The notes under the pieces were generated by a model that saw only the letters and a list, made by a program, of their open reading frames with translations, did not search any database and was not told where the DNA came from. A stretch of DNA of 64,000 bases from contig NW_019775829.1 of the NCBI RefSeq assembly GCF_001039355.2, positions 30,696 through 94,695 of the forward strand, given 5' to 3'. Source of the stretch: Lingula anatina. Lineage: Eukaryota; Brachiopoda; Lingulata; Lingulida; Lingulidae. The position numbers and the translations under genes are program-made. Shown in pieces: positions 25,899 to 38,518 of this stretch (position 1 is its first letter; each line of letters starts with the position of its first letter).

Positions 25899-28118
25899 TG
25901 CCAACCAAACTGTAAATTTAACATTTGACGTGTACCTGTTTCACGTCCATGGAATAGTCAACTAAGCAGTGGGAAACCGTTGTAGATATTTATATAAGTA
26001 TGAATGAATGAATGTGTGGATATTTATTTGAAGATATCTTGTTTTATAAGTAATACTTGGTGCATTGTTGGAACAAGACTACTTCTGTCTGTGTGAGTGT
26101 GGTAGTGCAACCAGTGGAATATCGCTGTCCTTGGCAACTTTGTCTCCCACTGCTTATGTATCATAAGCTCTCTATTGGCATTCAGATTGTGATTTGTTAT
26201 TGCCAAGTTCATAATAGATGGAATGGCATTGCTTTTATTCTGAGGAACTGAAGTGGCATCCACAATGTACCTGTGGATGTGCCACAAGCAACATATTCCC
26301 ACCCTACAAGTCCTGAATAGCATGTGCCTGTCCGTAGCCAAACATGTGACTGTGAAGATGAGCATATTTCCAAGACAAGCTCAATTCAAACTTGACAGTC
26401 AAACTGCGTTGACAGTCAAACTGCGGAGGAACACTGCTCACAAAAACTGCACAAAATCCCATGGCTGGAAGATGCTGTTGTCTATTGGCTGACAAGGATT
26501 AAATTAGGAATATCTTCTCATGAGGTCTGAGTCAGTTTTAGGAATTTCTCCAGAAGATTTGACAGGGATTTTTTGAGAAAAAAACTTTTATGGTGATATG
26601 GACACTTTTAAGAGGAATGGGATAATGGATATTTTACAGTGAACCTCTTTAAGTAATGTAGTTATGCTAGTCATGTATAGACGCATTTAAAATAAGTAAG
26701 ACAGCTTGCTGCTGCCATCCTCACCAAGTGGAGCACCAACCCATTCCATGTAGCCATTGGATAATTATTGACCAATTACAGTCAGCATTGTGGCAAGAAC
26801 AATTGGCATAAAATTTGTAATTTTAAGGTGTAATATTTCTGTGTGGAGGTTTTACATGCATTGGTGTTTTTTTTTTATTTGCCCACCTCCCCTCCATCAT
26901 ACATGCTAAGTGCATGAATGTAAAGCTTACAGTGGGATTATATGGCAATTTGAGGAACTTTAAGTGGAAAGAGTAATATCGCTCCACCTGTGAGATCAAT
27001 TTCTGAACATGTAGTGGGAGGAGAATTCAGCAGGGTGAATGAGTAACCAAATGTGACCTTCTCTCTCCCATCCTACAAGTAGCAAACAAGTAGCTACAAT
27101 GATTTTACCATTAAAAAATCTTATTTATTTTTAGATATATAGTTATTGAACAGTGAGTGAGGGTTAGGCTTACTCATCATGGAGTGGGTGGACTAATTAC
27201 TGTAACTTAGGACGTGAGTGCATAGTGAGGTCCATTAAAGACAATCACATTGTGCTTTACGACAACTTCAGTCTTATGAATTCAATGTGTCCCAGAATTT
27301 TGGGCTGTTTTATAAAGTAGGACAGGATGTTTTGTCTAAAATTCAGCCTGAAACCCAAAGCCCTAATATGGCTGAATTGTTTATGGTGTATTTTCTTCGG
27401 GGAACAAGGCTGCTTTTAGTAAATTATACTGCTAATTTTATTTAAATTATTTGTTACAGCATTGCTATCTGTACAGTGGTTGGAAGTTAGATATTATAGA
27501 TTGTGAGGTATAATTTGAATGTTTTATTTCCACCGATGGCTATTAGTGCTTATGCCAGTAATTATATGTTACAGCAGGTTTCTTTACAGGCCTGTTTAGA
27601 CAATAGTACTGCAGTGACCCTGATAAATTAAACAAATTAAATGTTAGTTGTTTTTGTCATTACTATGAATATTAATGTTAATTTGGAAACAAGCTTAAAG
27701 TGAAATAGATGACCAATATATGTGAACAAGTTCTTCCTTATGGTGTTTAAGGATGTCGGACAAAATATCAACTTAAAAATACTTATAACTTGTACTTAGT
27801 GTTTAAAAACCTGTCAGTAGTGTATTAATGCTCAGTGGATTATGAAGTACTTACATAACATACACAAATGTGTCATATTAGTATCATTTGAATGTGAAAC
27901 CATAGTAGTCGGTGGTGTGTTTGTGTTTCATGTGCAATAATTTTCACTGCTGCTTAGTTTTCTCTGAATGGATATTGTTATGATTTAGTGTCTGTTTTAA
28001 CATTTATACATTGTAGGCTTTTCAAGTCCTTTTTTTAAATTATGTATATTAGTGCTGTTATTCATGCATGTTCAAGATACAGACACAAACAAGTGGAGGT
28101 ATAAATAAAGAAATAAAA
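25899..28118 (+). other. Probable 3' UTR of the EGF-ligand gene
   Basis: About 2.2 kb of AT-rich non-coding sequence after the TAG, ending at two close polyadenylation signals (AATAAA at 28104-28109 and 28112-28117). Just after the stop it contains a 21-base word also present in the intron at 23748. Short open frames inside have no matching splice sites or family resemblance. The end point is inferred from the signals only. Confidence 0.5.
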
Positions 28119-29526
28119 TGTGAAAATACCATGTTATTATGCCATTATTAATGTACTTTGTTTTCTGCATGGCAGCAGTGAAGTAGCAAACTAAAAACAT
28201 AGCAAAACCAAATGCTGATTTTGGCTTTAATACTTCAGTCCACTCCCACTTTCGTTTTCTACAAGAAGTGGTATTTTGTTAGAGGTGATCATCACGCATT
28301 CACCACAAACATAATTGTTGACCTAGCTAGGATAAACTTGCCGCGTTCTAACCACAGAAAAACAGCTGTTTTATATTTGGGACATTTAAAAAATAATGGC
28401 CATTTTGTTGAATATTAAACTGTAAAAATTAAGTTTTAAGTGAAGAGACTAATAATAAAATTTTAAAACAAAAGTAAACACATAGGGAAGCTATATTAAT
28501 TACATGTATGTCATGCAAATACAGTACGCAACATTTGCACTCTGAAAGCTTCAGTGTCTTAAATAGAAATCCTGAATTTAAATGTGGTAATTATTTCTAA
28601 TAGGCTTAAGTTCAGGAGCTCTTTTAATCAAATATCTGAAAAAAATATTGTTAAAAGATGTTAAGTTTCAGCTCTGTGCTCCACATTTTATGCTGTTCAA
28701 AAACTGAAGCTTTCAATATTTTCAATTAATTTTATTTAAAAAAGCTATGGAAAGAACAAGATCATCAGTATCTTTATTTCAAATTCATATAAATTTTCAT
28801 TCCTCAAAACAAGCTTGTCCGTCATATATTCCCATGTAAAATTCAAAATGTCTTTACTTAATTAATTTCTATTACTATCCTCTAGTCCAAATGTGTCAAA
28901 GAGAAATATAACCCAATAATCTGTCTACTTCATAAATATATTCAAATTATTTACAAAAAGATACAGTGAGGACAATATCTTACATAAAAAATATTTGATC
29001 TAGGCAGGTTGCCAGCAGGTTTCCACATTTACTACAGGTAAATGCTGTTACTCTTTTGGTCAAATCGATTCTGTAGCAGAAAAACCTTTATACGTTTCAG
29101 CAATAAAGTAAAATGGCAACACTTTGGAACAACATTTTGTCTAGATAATAGGTTTCATTTACAATAACAAACCCTGTTCATCCAAAGTCTGAGAAAAAGT
29201 TATCTGTATAAATATGTACACCCAGTAAACACTCTTTTTATTTTTTTCCAGGCATTTGGTTTTGGATAATTAGTTTTTCTTCAAGTGCCTCACTGTCTAC
29301 TTTTCTTTTAGAAGACTTATTTGTTGTCACTAACAAAACATACACCACGAAGCAGACCAAATTTACATACTTCAGATTTAACATAGTTAGATAATACTTA
29401 GTTACAAAACACTTCTTGGGGGAAAATTGTTCATTCATCTCATTCTCAGAGGAGTTAATACTGTATATGTCTGCCATCTAAATATCACATGCACTGTTAA
29501 ACTGTATAAAAAAAGCATTCCATGGC
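28119..29526. other. Intergenic space between convergent genes (includes acyl-CoA oxidase 3' UTR)
   Basis: AT-rich, no supported gene. The right part should be the 3' UTR of the minus-strand oxidase; candidate minus-strand polyadenylation signals (TTTATT on the plus strand) are near 29236 and 28771. The minus-strand frame at 29238-29477 is in this UTR and is judged noise. Confidence 0.5.
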
Positions 29527-32163
29527 TTAAACCACTTCTCCCTGATTATCCCTTTCATTATATTTGACCCAGTCCATGGCAATGGGGGCAGACAGCAATG
29601 CATCTGGCACAGCAAAGGCATCAGAGAGAGCCAGAGACTGAGGTGCAATCTGACGACAGAGCTCGGCCGCTACTTCATTCACCTGACGCCCAGTAGGCAC
29701 TGTCATGGTTTCCGAGGTTACAAACCAACCCAAGTCTTTTTCTATGGTGTTGATGAGATATAGGTGGCGTAGCTGCGTCAGGATAGGTTTCAGTGATGCA
29801 TCTGCTCTGTCGATAGCTGCTTGAAATTGCTCACTGATGAGGCGCTCTCCGTATGCGCGGGCAGCCCCTTGGACTAGGTCACTGCATCTGTACATCCAAG
29901 CATCAAACCTCCCTACAGGAATAGAATAGAAAATGATCAGCCTTTAGTTATATACACTTTCCGTAAAAAAAGACAACTTTTTGTTCAAATAGTATGAAAT
30001 AGTTAAGGTCTTTAAAATTAAAACTTTTGTAACCCTCACTCTCTGTGTGTGTGTGTGTGTGTGTGTGTGCGTGCGTGCGTGTGAATTTTTTTAAGATTAA
30101 TCATTTTCAGACACTCACAACAATGTCATAACTTACAAAAAACCAAGTAATTCTTCATAACTTTTGAAAAGGAAATGCTTGAGTATTATGATCATAATAC
30201 TTTTGGGGGTAGAAGATTATTAATTTATGTTGTTTGAATTCATTCAACAGTTACTGTACCTTCTTTACCAGCTTCCATCATCTTCATTCCCAGTGTCATG
30301 AACAGGGTAATCTCCCTCTTCTGCATCAAGAAGTGCAGGTAGTCCAGGTTGTTCAGGTTCTCTGTGGTCACCTCTGTAACGTTAGGGGGGTTGGTCATGA
30401 ACATCTCCAAGACTTCCTTGGCGACTTTCTGCATCAGGACACTGTTGTCTCCCTCTGCGGTCAGCGCAGCATGGGCAGCGCCGAGGAAAGTGCCAAACCT
30501 GTTGCATGACAAGTAGCCTTGCCCTCCACATCTCTCTCTGCCAACCGACGCCATTTCTTCACCATACCAACCAGCTAGGGCCTTGATAGCACAGCACATT
30601 GTGACCACCTCCTGGTGCTCTGAACCATCTGGTTTCTGAAAAGCCCAGCGATCTTTCACGTAGTCCAAGGCAAAGTTCATGGCGTAGGTGTTGGCCAAGA
30701 ATGGGATGAGCGCCCTCTGCTGGAGCTGATACTTAAGAATAGGCGTGTCTGATTTTCCTGAGGCTCCAACTGTGAGGCGTGTAGCAGCATATCTCAGTGC
30801 TATGGTGAGTCCGGCCTTGGCAGCCCCCTGCCCCATACTAGCAATGCAGATACGCCCAGACAGCAACTGGTCAGCCACTGTGAGGAACCTGGCCCTGTTC
30901 CCCTTGATGGAGGTGGTGAAGGTGCCATCCTCTGCAACATCAGAATACTTGTTCAGCAAATTCTCTCTGGGCACTCTGACGTTATTAAAAGATAACTTGG
31001 CATTATCAACTCCATTTAGTCCCATCTTGTGACCCATATCCTCTATCAACACATTGGGCATGGTTTTCAGGTCATCGTCACGGATACGCACCAGCACTCC
31101 GTGGATCCCATGGTTTTGTCCGTCCACTATCAACTGTGCAAAGACCACGCAGTGCTTGGCATGTATTGCGCCATTAGTGATCCAGTATTTCTGAGCCAAA
31201 GGGGTCGGGGTGTTGATCACAAACTCCTGAGTGCTCTTGTCATACACAGCTGTTGTTTCCATCTCTACTGCATTGTTCCCATAGCCAAGTTCTGTAAGCC
31301 CAAAGCAGCCAATATCATCTAAGGTGTCAATTCCTGAAAATATAAAGAAAATACCACCTGAGAAAATGTGAATGTTTTTTCTTTTTTTATATGAGAATTG
31401 ATGGTGGGTTCTGGTGGATTTTATTCAAAAACTAATATTTTTTTTTCTAATCCTATCTTTATACTAATTAAGTTGATAACATTTAGATGGTAAACAATGC
31501 ATTATTTAAAACTTGAATTCAATTTCAAAAGCAGGGTGAGTTAACATGTGAATTAAATGTGCGTTTGCCATTTTTTATGAAAACTTTATAATAAAATTGG
31601 CAATAATTCACACTGCATTACAGACCTGCCAGTAGTTTATTCAGGTGTCTCTCGGTTCCCAATTTGAGCACGGTCCCTCCAAACAGGTTGAACTGCACTG
31701 TCATCTTGGTGGCCGTGGCAGGATCAATGATAGCCACCAGTTCATGGGCAGCAAAGATACGCAAGGGGTTGTTTTTGAAGTCGAGCACAGAGATGAATTG
31801 CAAGTCGCAGATCCGCTGGAGAATCTTCAAGGCTTTTTCTCTCTCTTCTTCCAGTGGGATGTTATACTGGGGAATGATGTCTGGGTCATTGCTGAGATAT
31901 TCTCGGAATTTCTTCCTCATCTCATGATTGTCGTGATCCAACAGTGCCGTCATCTTCTCCATGTCAAAGGACGGTTTCTCCCACTCGCTGCGTAAACTCT
32001 CTGGTTTGAGAGCAGAGGCTGTGGCTACAGGGCGGAGACATGAAACACCTAACCCTTGTTTTACCTGGAGTAATGCAGAGCTGCATACTTTCTGCTGATG
32101 AAATGCTCTTGTTTGTTTGGTCAAGTGCCTTAGTAGTACAGATATTCTTGAGACAGCAGCCAT
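29527..32163 (-). CDS. Peroxisomal acyl-CoA oxidase (plant ACX2/ACX3-like class) with PTS2
   Basis: FAD-dependent acyl-CoA oxidase: converts acyl-CoA to trans-2-enoyl-CoA and passes electrons to O2, making H2O2; first step of peroxisomal beta-oxidation. Coding exons 32163-31626, 31333-30260 and 29912-29527, phases 1 and 1, 665 aa (usual family length 660-700). Recognised blocks: TELGYGNN near residue 193, [13 protein letters not shown] near 226, [11 protein letters not shown] near 280, SGRICIAS near 338, and ERCGGQGY followed by [11 protein letters not shown], whose Glu473 sits where the catalytic base lies. The N-terminus has no acidic residue for 54 positions and contains RISVLLRHL (6-14), a full match to the PTS2 consensus. 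The C-terminus is GEVV, so no PTS1. The ATG follows directly on a TTTTAG acceptor-like site, which suggests a 5' UTR intron. A mitochondrial presequence is the main alternative reading of the N-terminus. Confidence 0.9.
30043..30083. repeat. (GT)n/(GC)n microsatellite in oxidase intron 2
   Basis: GT repeat grading into GCGT units in the intron between oxidase exons 2 and 3. Confidence 0.9.
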
Positions 32164-32192
32164 CTAAAATATCAAATGGTATATACCTGTTA

Positions 32193-35100
32193 ATAAGTAT
32201 AAAGTTAGTTTGTTAAATAATTCTTTAGATAAGATTTTTACTGTGCCATATGCTCCCAATTCTAGTAAGTAGTAATAAAAATCAATTTAATGCAATTATA
32301 TACTGATATAACTAAATAAAAAGTATTTATCTATGCTTTGGATATTTCAAACAACCATGACTAAGTTTTAAAGATATTCTTAATGCAGACTTAAATGGCT
32401 CAGTCCAAAACAAAACTTGGCAAGTGCTTTTAATGTAACAAAGTTAATTGCTGGATATGCTAAATAATCTAAAAATGTCTTTCTGCATGTGTCATGCCAA
32501 AACAGGCATATTTGCCCGAAAAAAGATAAGTGATTTACAAGAATTAAAAGCAGCAAATTTTGCATTTGTTTAGCAAAGTTCTATTCCAAAACATATTCAA
32601 ATGATATAAATGAATCTGGAAACAACCGTAATGGAATGCTGAAAATTGAGAGGATGACATGAGAATAATTTTAATGTAACACTTGCCAAATTATCATGCA
32701 AACAGCACGACGCTAAAAGAAAGAAAAAAATCAAAATTATACTCTATTATGTATTACATTCATGATTCTCAGCAGTGATATCTCTCAAATTTGTCTTCTT
32801 ATTGCACACAGTTATCTACTTAGCCACAGGCCAATGAAATATGAGTGTAGATAAATTTATCTGTGCCTTAAATCACAGGTGAGTAACCTAAAACATTATT
32901 TTTTCCGGGTCGTAGACTATGCACAGATAAGATCCAGATCAAGAAACTCGTTTGAATGTATTACCACAACAACAGTAATATATTCCAGTCTGATAAGATC
33001 TTAACTGCCCTGCCAGGACACAAGTGACCAACTCTGTGGATGTGATAACATGGTCTCTGTGTGGTGTCTCTGTGTTGTGTGGAATACACTGTTGTAAATA
33101 CTTTGCTTCATTTCAGCTGGGTATTCATTTCACAATGGATTGTTTTAGTATGACAGACAAAATGACACTTATAGTTCATAGCAACCTTTAGGCACATTAC
33201 AATAAACTGATATAAAGTGAAAGCAAATACTTTCTTTGGTAGCTATGCAGTATGCCCCCAAACTGATAAACAAGTGAGTCTCTCATTTTTTTTTTTTTTT
33301 CAAAACTTGTTTTTGAAGTTTCTTTGACCAATGCCTCTGATATTTAAATAAATAAGTTTTGCTATCTACTTACAGGTTTTTTATGTTCATTCCTGGCATG
33401 ACCTCAGCTCTTTTTATATTTAAATGGGCTTGAGTTTTCCAATAAAACATTTGAAAAAATCATTCAGTAAATTGCCAAACAAAATTCTTTGTTTAACACA
33501 GACGATGACAAAAGATACCACATAAATGCAGACATGGGGAAAATTGGGAGATACTAAAGGACCTGGATAGCAAGAAATCTGCAGGTCTTCCCAATTCCGT
33601 GCTGGTCCAAAGTAACTATTTTATTTCCTTTAAGCTTTGTTTACATTTGATTTATAATAACTAGTATGTGCTGCATTTTCACATAAACCTTACAGTTTCC
33701 CTTTGTCTGTAAAAGGTTTTAGAAAAAACAAAATGCCACATTACGTCCTTCTTTCTTTAGTGTGCTTTTATATAGGGACAAGTGAAAACTATTGTTTGGT
33801 ACTGTACCTGGTAAAACTGCAGGGTCTAATGCACATTGAAATGCAGCTTTCCATTCTACTTAATCCACCCTTTGCGCTGGGTGTGACTAAGGAATTAGAT
33901 ACCCTATATCATTTCTTGGTGTGGCAGACTGGCACACTAACACTGTTCAATTTGTGAATGAATTGATGCATTTTAACGCAAACCCCTGCATAAATGATAA
34001 GCGCTAAACTTCACAATCATTACAATACTCAATATGGTATAGAAGGGATCTCATTTATCGTATATTACACGGTATATATAATCTAATTGACTTGTTTTTA
34101 AGAGAGTTTACAGAGAGTTGATAAATGCAAAAACATTTTTGGGTTCAATGCATTATCAAAGCTCTGAAAATCAAAAACTTGTACGTTTGGGAGTATACTG
34201 CACAAGGAGCCTTACTTTTGTTAAACATCACATTTAAAACTGTGGATTACATGATAATTTGACATCTAGTACTTGCCTTTGAATCTTGTTTAGATGTCAA
34301 GTTACTCAACCATCCGTCAGCTGCTACAGCAAACTAACCTTTGTACCTTACCTGTACCGCAGTGAATAATTTGAGTAAATGTTATTGGTTGGTTCTAGGG
34401 TTTTCAGCGAAGTTACGAGACATGGTAAGGCCTTCATTCATGGCTAACGAAGGAGAAAAGACGTGGCCATAATCAAAGGGCCTGTAATAAGCATATATTA
34501 TTGGTATCTCGGCATCATTTTCACCCACTGTTTACAAAGGTCTAAAGAAACTAAAGTTATTCTAGTTTACCGAATGTGGGTGGGTGTGGGTGGAGAGGGG
34601 GGGGGGGCATTTTGAAAATGGAAGCAGTCGGAGCTGTTGCCCTTTATTAGATCTGCCCCCTGTTATTGTTACGTATGCATTCTAATATTATCAGGAAAGT
34701 TAAAGGAATTTCAGCCAACAGACAATTTTCAACTGAATTTTTGACACGAGTATTTATCCAGTTCAGGGTGATCCAGTTAGGCCATGGGCTTGAAAATCCC
34801 CCAAATGCGTATTTTTTGCCATCCACTGCTTCTTATAAAACCTTAGGCCTTGGACATAATGGAATAACGAATTGTGAAAAAAATATACTTGAAGTTGTGG
34901 ACATAACGTGGTTACCTGGTTGGTTACTAATTTTTGAGAGAACGGCGGCTTGAATACACAACAGCTAAAGTTTTCCAGGTAGTCTTTATTCCTCTCATAC
35001 GGGATGTAGGCTACCTTCATTATTTAAATTTAGGCCTATTACAGTACTCTACAGATACTTTTGTTTCTAATTTTGGTTTCTCTTCTCTTCTGTGATTGTA

Positions 35101-35325
35101 ATTTTAATTTAAAGACAGGGACAAATTGTATAACACTACTGACCTCTCGTCCGCAAGAAGTTTGGCCTCCGGCCAAAATGGAAAACTACTAAAACTACAT
35201 ATTGAAAGAACATGCAAAAACACAACAAAAGTGGTGAACTTCAACAGTGCTCGGCTTCTTATTGAACAAAAGGAAGAAAAATGTGGAATGTGCAGAATGT
35301 ACAGAATTAGTCCCACATATCGTCG
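32193..35325. repeat. Duplicated 3.1-kb segment, copy 1
   Basis: Nearly the same sequence, with scattered substitutions and small indels, recurs at 35333-38518. It lies immediately upstream of oxidase exon 1 and ends at a single N at 35326. A minus-strand donor-like site (CAG/gtaagg, exon end at 34352) occurs in both copies and could end a 5' UTR exon of the oxidase. Otherwise no gene is supported. Contains a G-rich run near 34598. Confidence 0.85.
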
Positions 35326-35326
35326 N
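35326..35326. other. Assembly ambiguity (N) at the junction of the two segment copies
   Basis: Single N exactly where copy 1 stops and copy 2 starts; signals an artificial or low-confidence join. Confidence 0.95.
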
Positions 35327-35332
35327 TAACTT

Positions 35333-38300
35333 ATAAGTATAAAGTTAGTTTGTTAAATAATTCTTTAGATAAGATTTTTACAGTGCCATATGCTCCCAAT
35401 TCTAGTAAGTAGTAATAAAAATCAATTTAATGCAATTATATACTGATATAACTAAAAAAGTATTTATTATCTATGCTTTGGATATTTCAAACAACCATGA
35501 CTAAGTTTTAAAGATATTCTTAATGCAGACTTAAATGGCTCAGTCCAAAACAAAACTTGGCAAGTGCTTTTAATGTAACAAAGTTAATTGCTGGATATGC
35601 TAAATAATCTAAAAATGTCTTTCTGCATGTGTCATGCCAAAACAGGCATATTTGCCCGAAAAAAGATAAGTGATTTACAAGAATGAAAAGCAGCAAATTT
35701 TGCATTTGTTTAGCAAAGTTCTATTCCAAAACATATTCAAATGATATAAATGAATCTGGAAACAACGGTAATGGAATGCTGAAAATTGAGAGGATGACAT
35801 GAGAATAATTTTAATGTAACACTTGCAATATTATCATGCAAACAGCACGACGCTAAAAGAAAGAAAAATATCAAAATTATACTCTATTATGTATTACATT
35901 CATGATTCTCAGCAGTGATATCTCTCAAATTTGTCTTCTTATTGCACACAGTTATCTACTTAGCCACAGGCCAATGAAATATGAGTGTAGATAAATCTAT
36001 CTGTGCCTTAAATCACAGGTGAGTAACCTAAAACATTATTTTTTCCGGGTCGTAGACTATGCACAGATAAGATCCAGATCAAGAAACTCGGTTGAATGAA
36101 TTACCACAACAACAGTAATATATTCCAGTCTGATAAGATCTTAACTGCCCTGCCAGGACACAAGTGACCAACTCAGTGGATGGGATAACATGGTCTCTTT
36201 GTTGTGTGGAATACACTGTTGTAAATACTTTATTCAATTTCAGCTGGGTATTCATTTCACAATGGATTGTTTTAGTATGACAGACAAAATGACGCTTATA
36301 GTTCATAGCAACCTTAAGGCACATTACAATAAATTGATATAAAATGAAGGCAAATGCTTTCTTTGACAGTTATGCAGTATGTCCCCAAACTTATAAACAT
36401 GCAAGTCTCTGTTTTTTTCCATACCTTTTTTTTTGTGGTAATGTTCACCAATGTCTCTGATATTTAAATAACTAAGTTTTGCAATCCACTTTCTGGTTTT
36501 TTTATGTTCATCCCTGACATGAGCTCAGCTCTTATTATTTTTAAATGGGCTTGAATTTTCCAATAAAACCTTTAAAAATCATTCAGTAAAGTGCCAAACA
36601 AAGTCCTTTGTTTAACACAGACAGTGACAAAAGTTACCACATAAATGCAGACATGGGGAAAATTTGAAGATACTTAAGGTCCTGGATAACAAGATATCTG
36701 CAGGTCTTCCGTGCTGGTCCAAAGTAACTATTTTATTTCCTCTAAGCTTTGTTTACATTTGATTTATTATAACTAGTATGTGCTGCATTTTCACATAAAC
36801 CTTAGGAGTCCAGATACCAAGCAATATAAAAAATCTTGCAGGCTCCCTGGTATTGTCATGTCCAGTTTCCCTTTGTCTGTAAAAGGTTTTAGAAAATAAC
36901 AAAATGCCACATTATGTCCTTCTTTCTTCAGTGTGCTTTTATATAGGGACAAGTGAAAACTATTGTTTGGTACTGTACCTGGTAATACTGCAGGGAATTA
37001 TGCACTATAAAATGCAGCTTTCCATTCTTTTTAATCCACCCTTTGCGCTGGGTGTGACTAAGGAATTAGATACCCTATATCATTTCTTGGTGTGGCAGAC
37101 TGGCACACTAACACTTCAATTTGTGAATGAAACAATGTATTTTAATGCAGACCCATTCAAAAATGATAAGCGCTAAACTTCAGAATCATTACAATACTCA
37201 ATATGTTATAGAAGAGATCTCATTTATCGTATATATCACGGTATATATAATCTATTTGACTTGTTATTAAGAGAGTAAGAGAGTTGGTAAATGCAAAAAC
37301 ATTTTTGGATTCAAAGCATTATCAAAACTCTGAAAATAAAAAAACTTGTAAGTTTGGGAGTATACTGCACAAGGAGACTTACTTTTGCTAAACAGCATGC
37401 ATATTTAAAACTGTGGATTACATGATAATTTGCCATCTAGTACTTGCCTTTGAATCTTGTTTAGATGTCAAGTTACTCAACCATCCGTCAGCTGCTACAG
37501 CAAACTAACCTTTGTACCTTACCTGTACCGCAGTAAATAATTTGACTAAATGTTATTGGTTGGTTCGAGGGTTTTCAGCGAAGTTACGAGATACGATAAT
37601 AAGCACCAGGGCCTTCATTCACGAACACTGATTCATGAATAACGAAGGAGAAAAGACGTGGCCATAATCAAAGGGCCTGTAATTAGCATATATTATTGGT
37701 ATCTCGGCATCATTTTCACCCACTGTTTACAAAGGTCTAAAGAAACTAAAGTCATTCTAGTTTACCGAATGTGGGGGGGGGGGGGTGGGGGGGGGCAGGC
37801 ATTTTGAAAATGGAAACAGTCGATCGGAGCTGTCGCCCATTATTAGATCTACCCCCTGTTATTGTTACGTATGCATTCTGATATTATCAGGAAATTTAAA
37901 GGAATTTCAGCCAACAGACAATTTTCAACTGAATTTTTGACACGAGCATTTATCCAGTTAGGCCATGGGCTTGAAAATCCCCCAAATGCGTATTTTTTGC
38001 CATCCACTGTTTCTTATAAAACCTTAGGCCTTGGACATAATGGACTAACGAATTGTGAAAAAAATATACTTGTGGACAAACGTGCAGTAAAATTGTAACC
38101 TTGGTTGGTTAGGCCTACTAATTTTTGAGAGAACGGCGGCTTGAATACACACAACAGCGAAAATTGTTTTCCAGGTAGTCTTTATTTATTCCTCTTATAC
38201 GGGATGTAGGCTACCTTCATTATTTAAATTTAGGCCTATTACTCTACAGATACTTTTGTTTCTAATTTTGGTGTCTCTTCTCTTCTGTGATTGTAATTTT

Positions 38301-38518
38301 AATTTAAAGACAAGGACAAATTGTATAACACTACTGACCTCTCGTCCGCAAGAAGTTTGGCCTCCGGCCAAAATGGAAAACTACTAAAACTACATATTGA
38401 AAGAACATGCAAAAACACAACAAAAGTGGTGAACTTCAACAGTGCTCGGCTTCTTATTGAACAATAGGAAGAAAAATGTGGAATGTGCAGAATGTACAGA
38501 ACTAGTCCCACATATCGT
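35333..38518. repeat. Duplicated 3.1-kb segment, copy 2
   Basis: Same order and orientation as 32193-35325, about 95% alike by eye, with a few extra insertions (for example about 70 bases near 36805-36870). It continues without a break into the unique GC-rich island, whereas copy 1 stops at the N. The donor-like site recurs with exon end at 37523. A frame open across the end of copy 1 is closed here by a stop, which argues against coding function. Confidence 0.85.

Noticed and set aside
26024-26495. Several overlapping frames on both strands
   Set aside because: All lie in the probable 3' UTR of the EGF-ligand gene and have no coherent domain or splice context.
29238-29477. 79-codon minus-strand frame just past the oxidase stop
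   Set aside because: Position fits the oxidase 3' UTR; no family resemblance.
30234-31995. Plus-strand frames of 87-116 codons opposite the oxidase
   Set aside because: Antisense shadows of strongly supported oxidase exons.
35126-35329. Plus-strand frame running into the N, with two CxxC-like cysteines
   Set aside because: The second copy of the segment has a stop in the same frame, so it is not kept open by selection.
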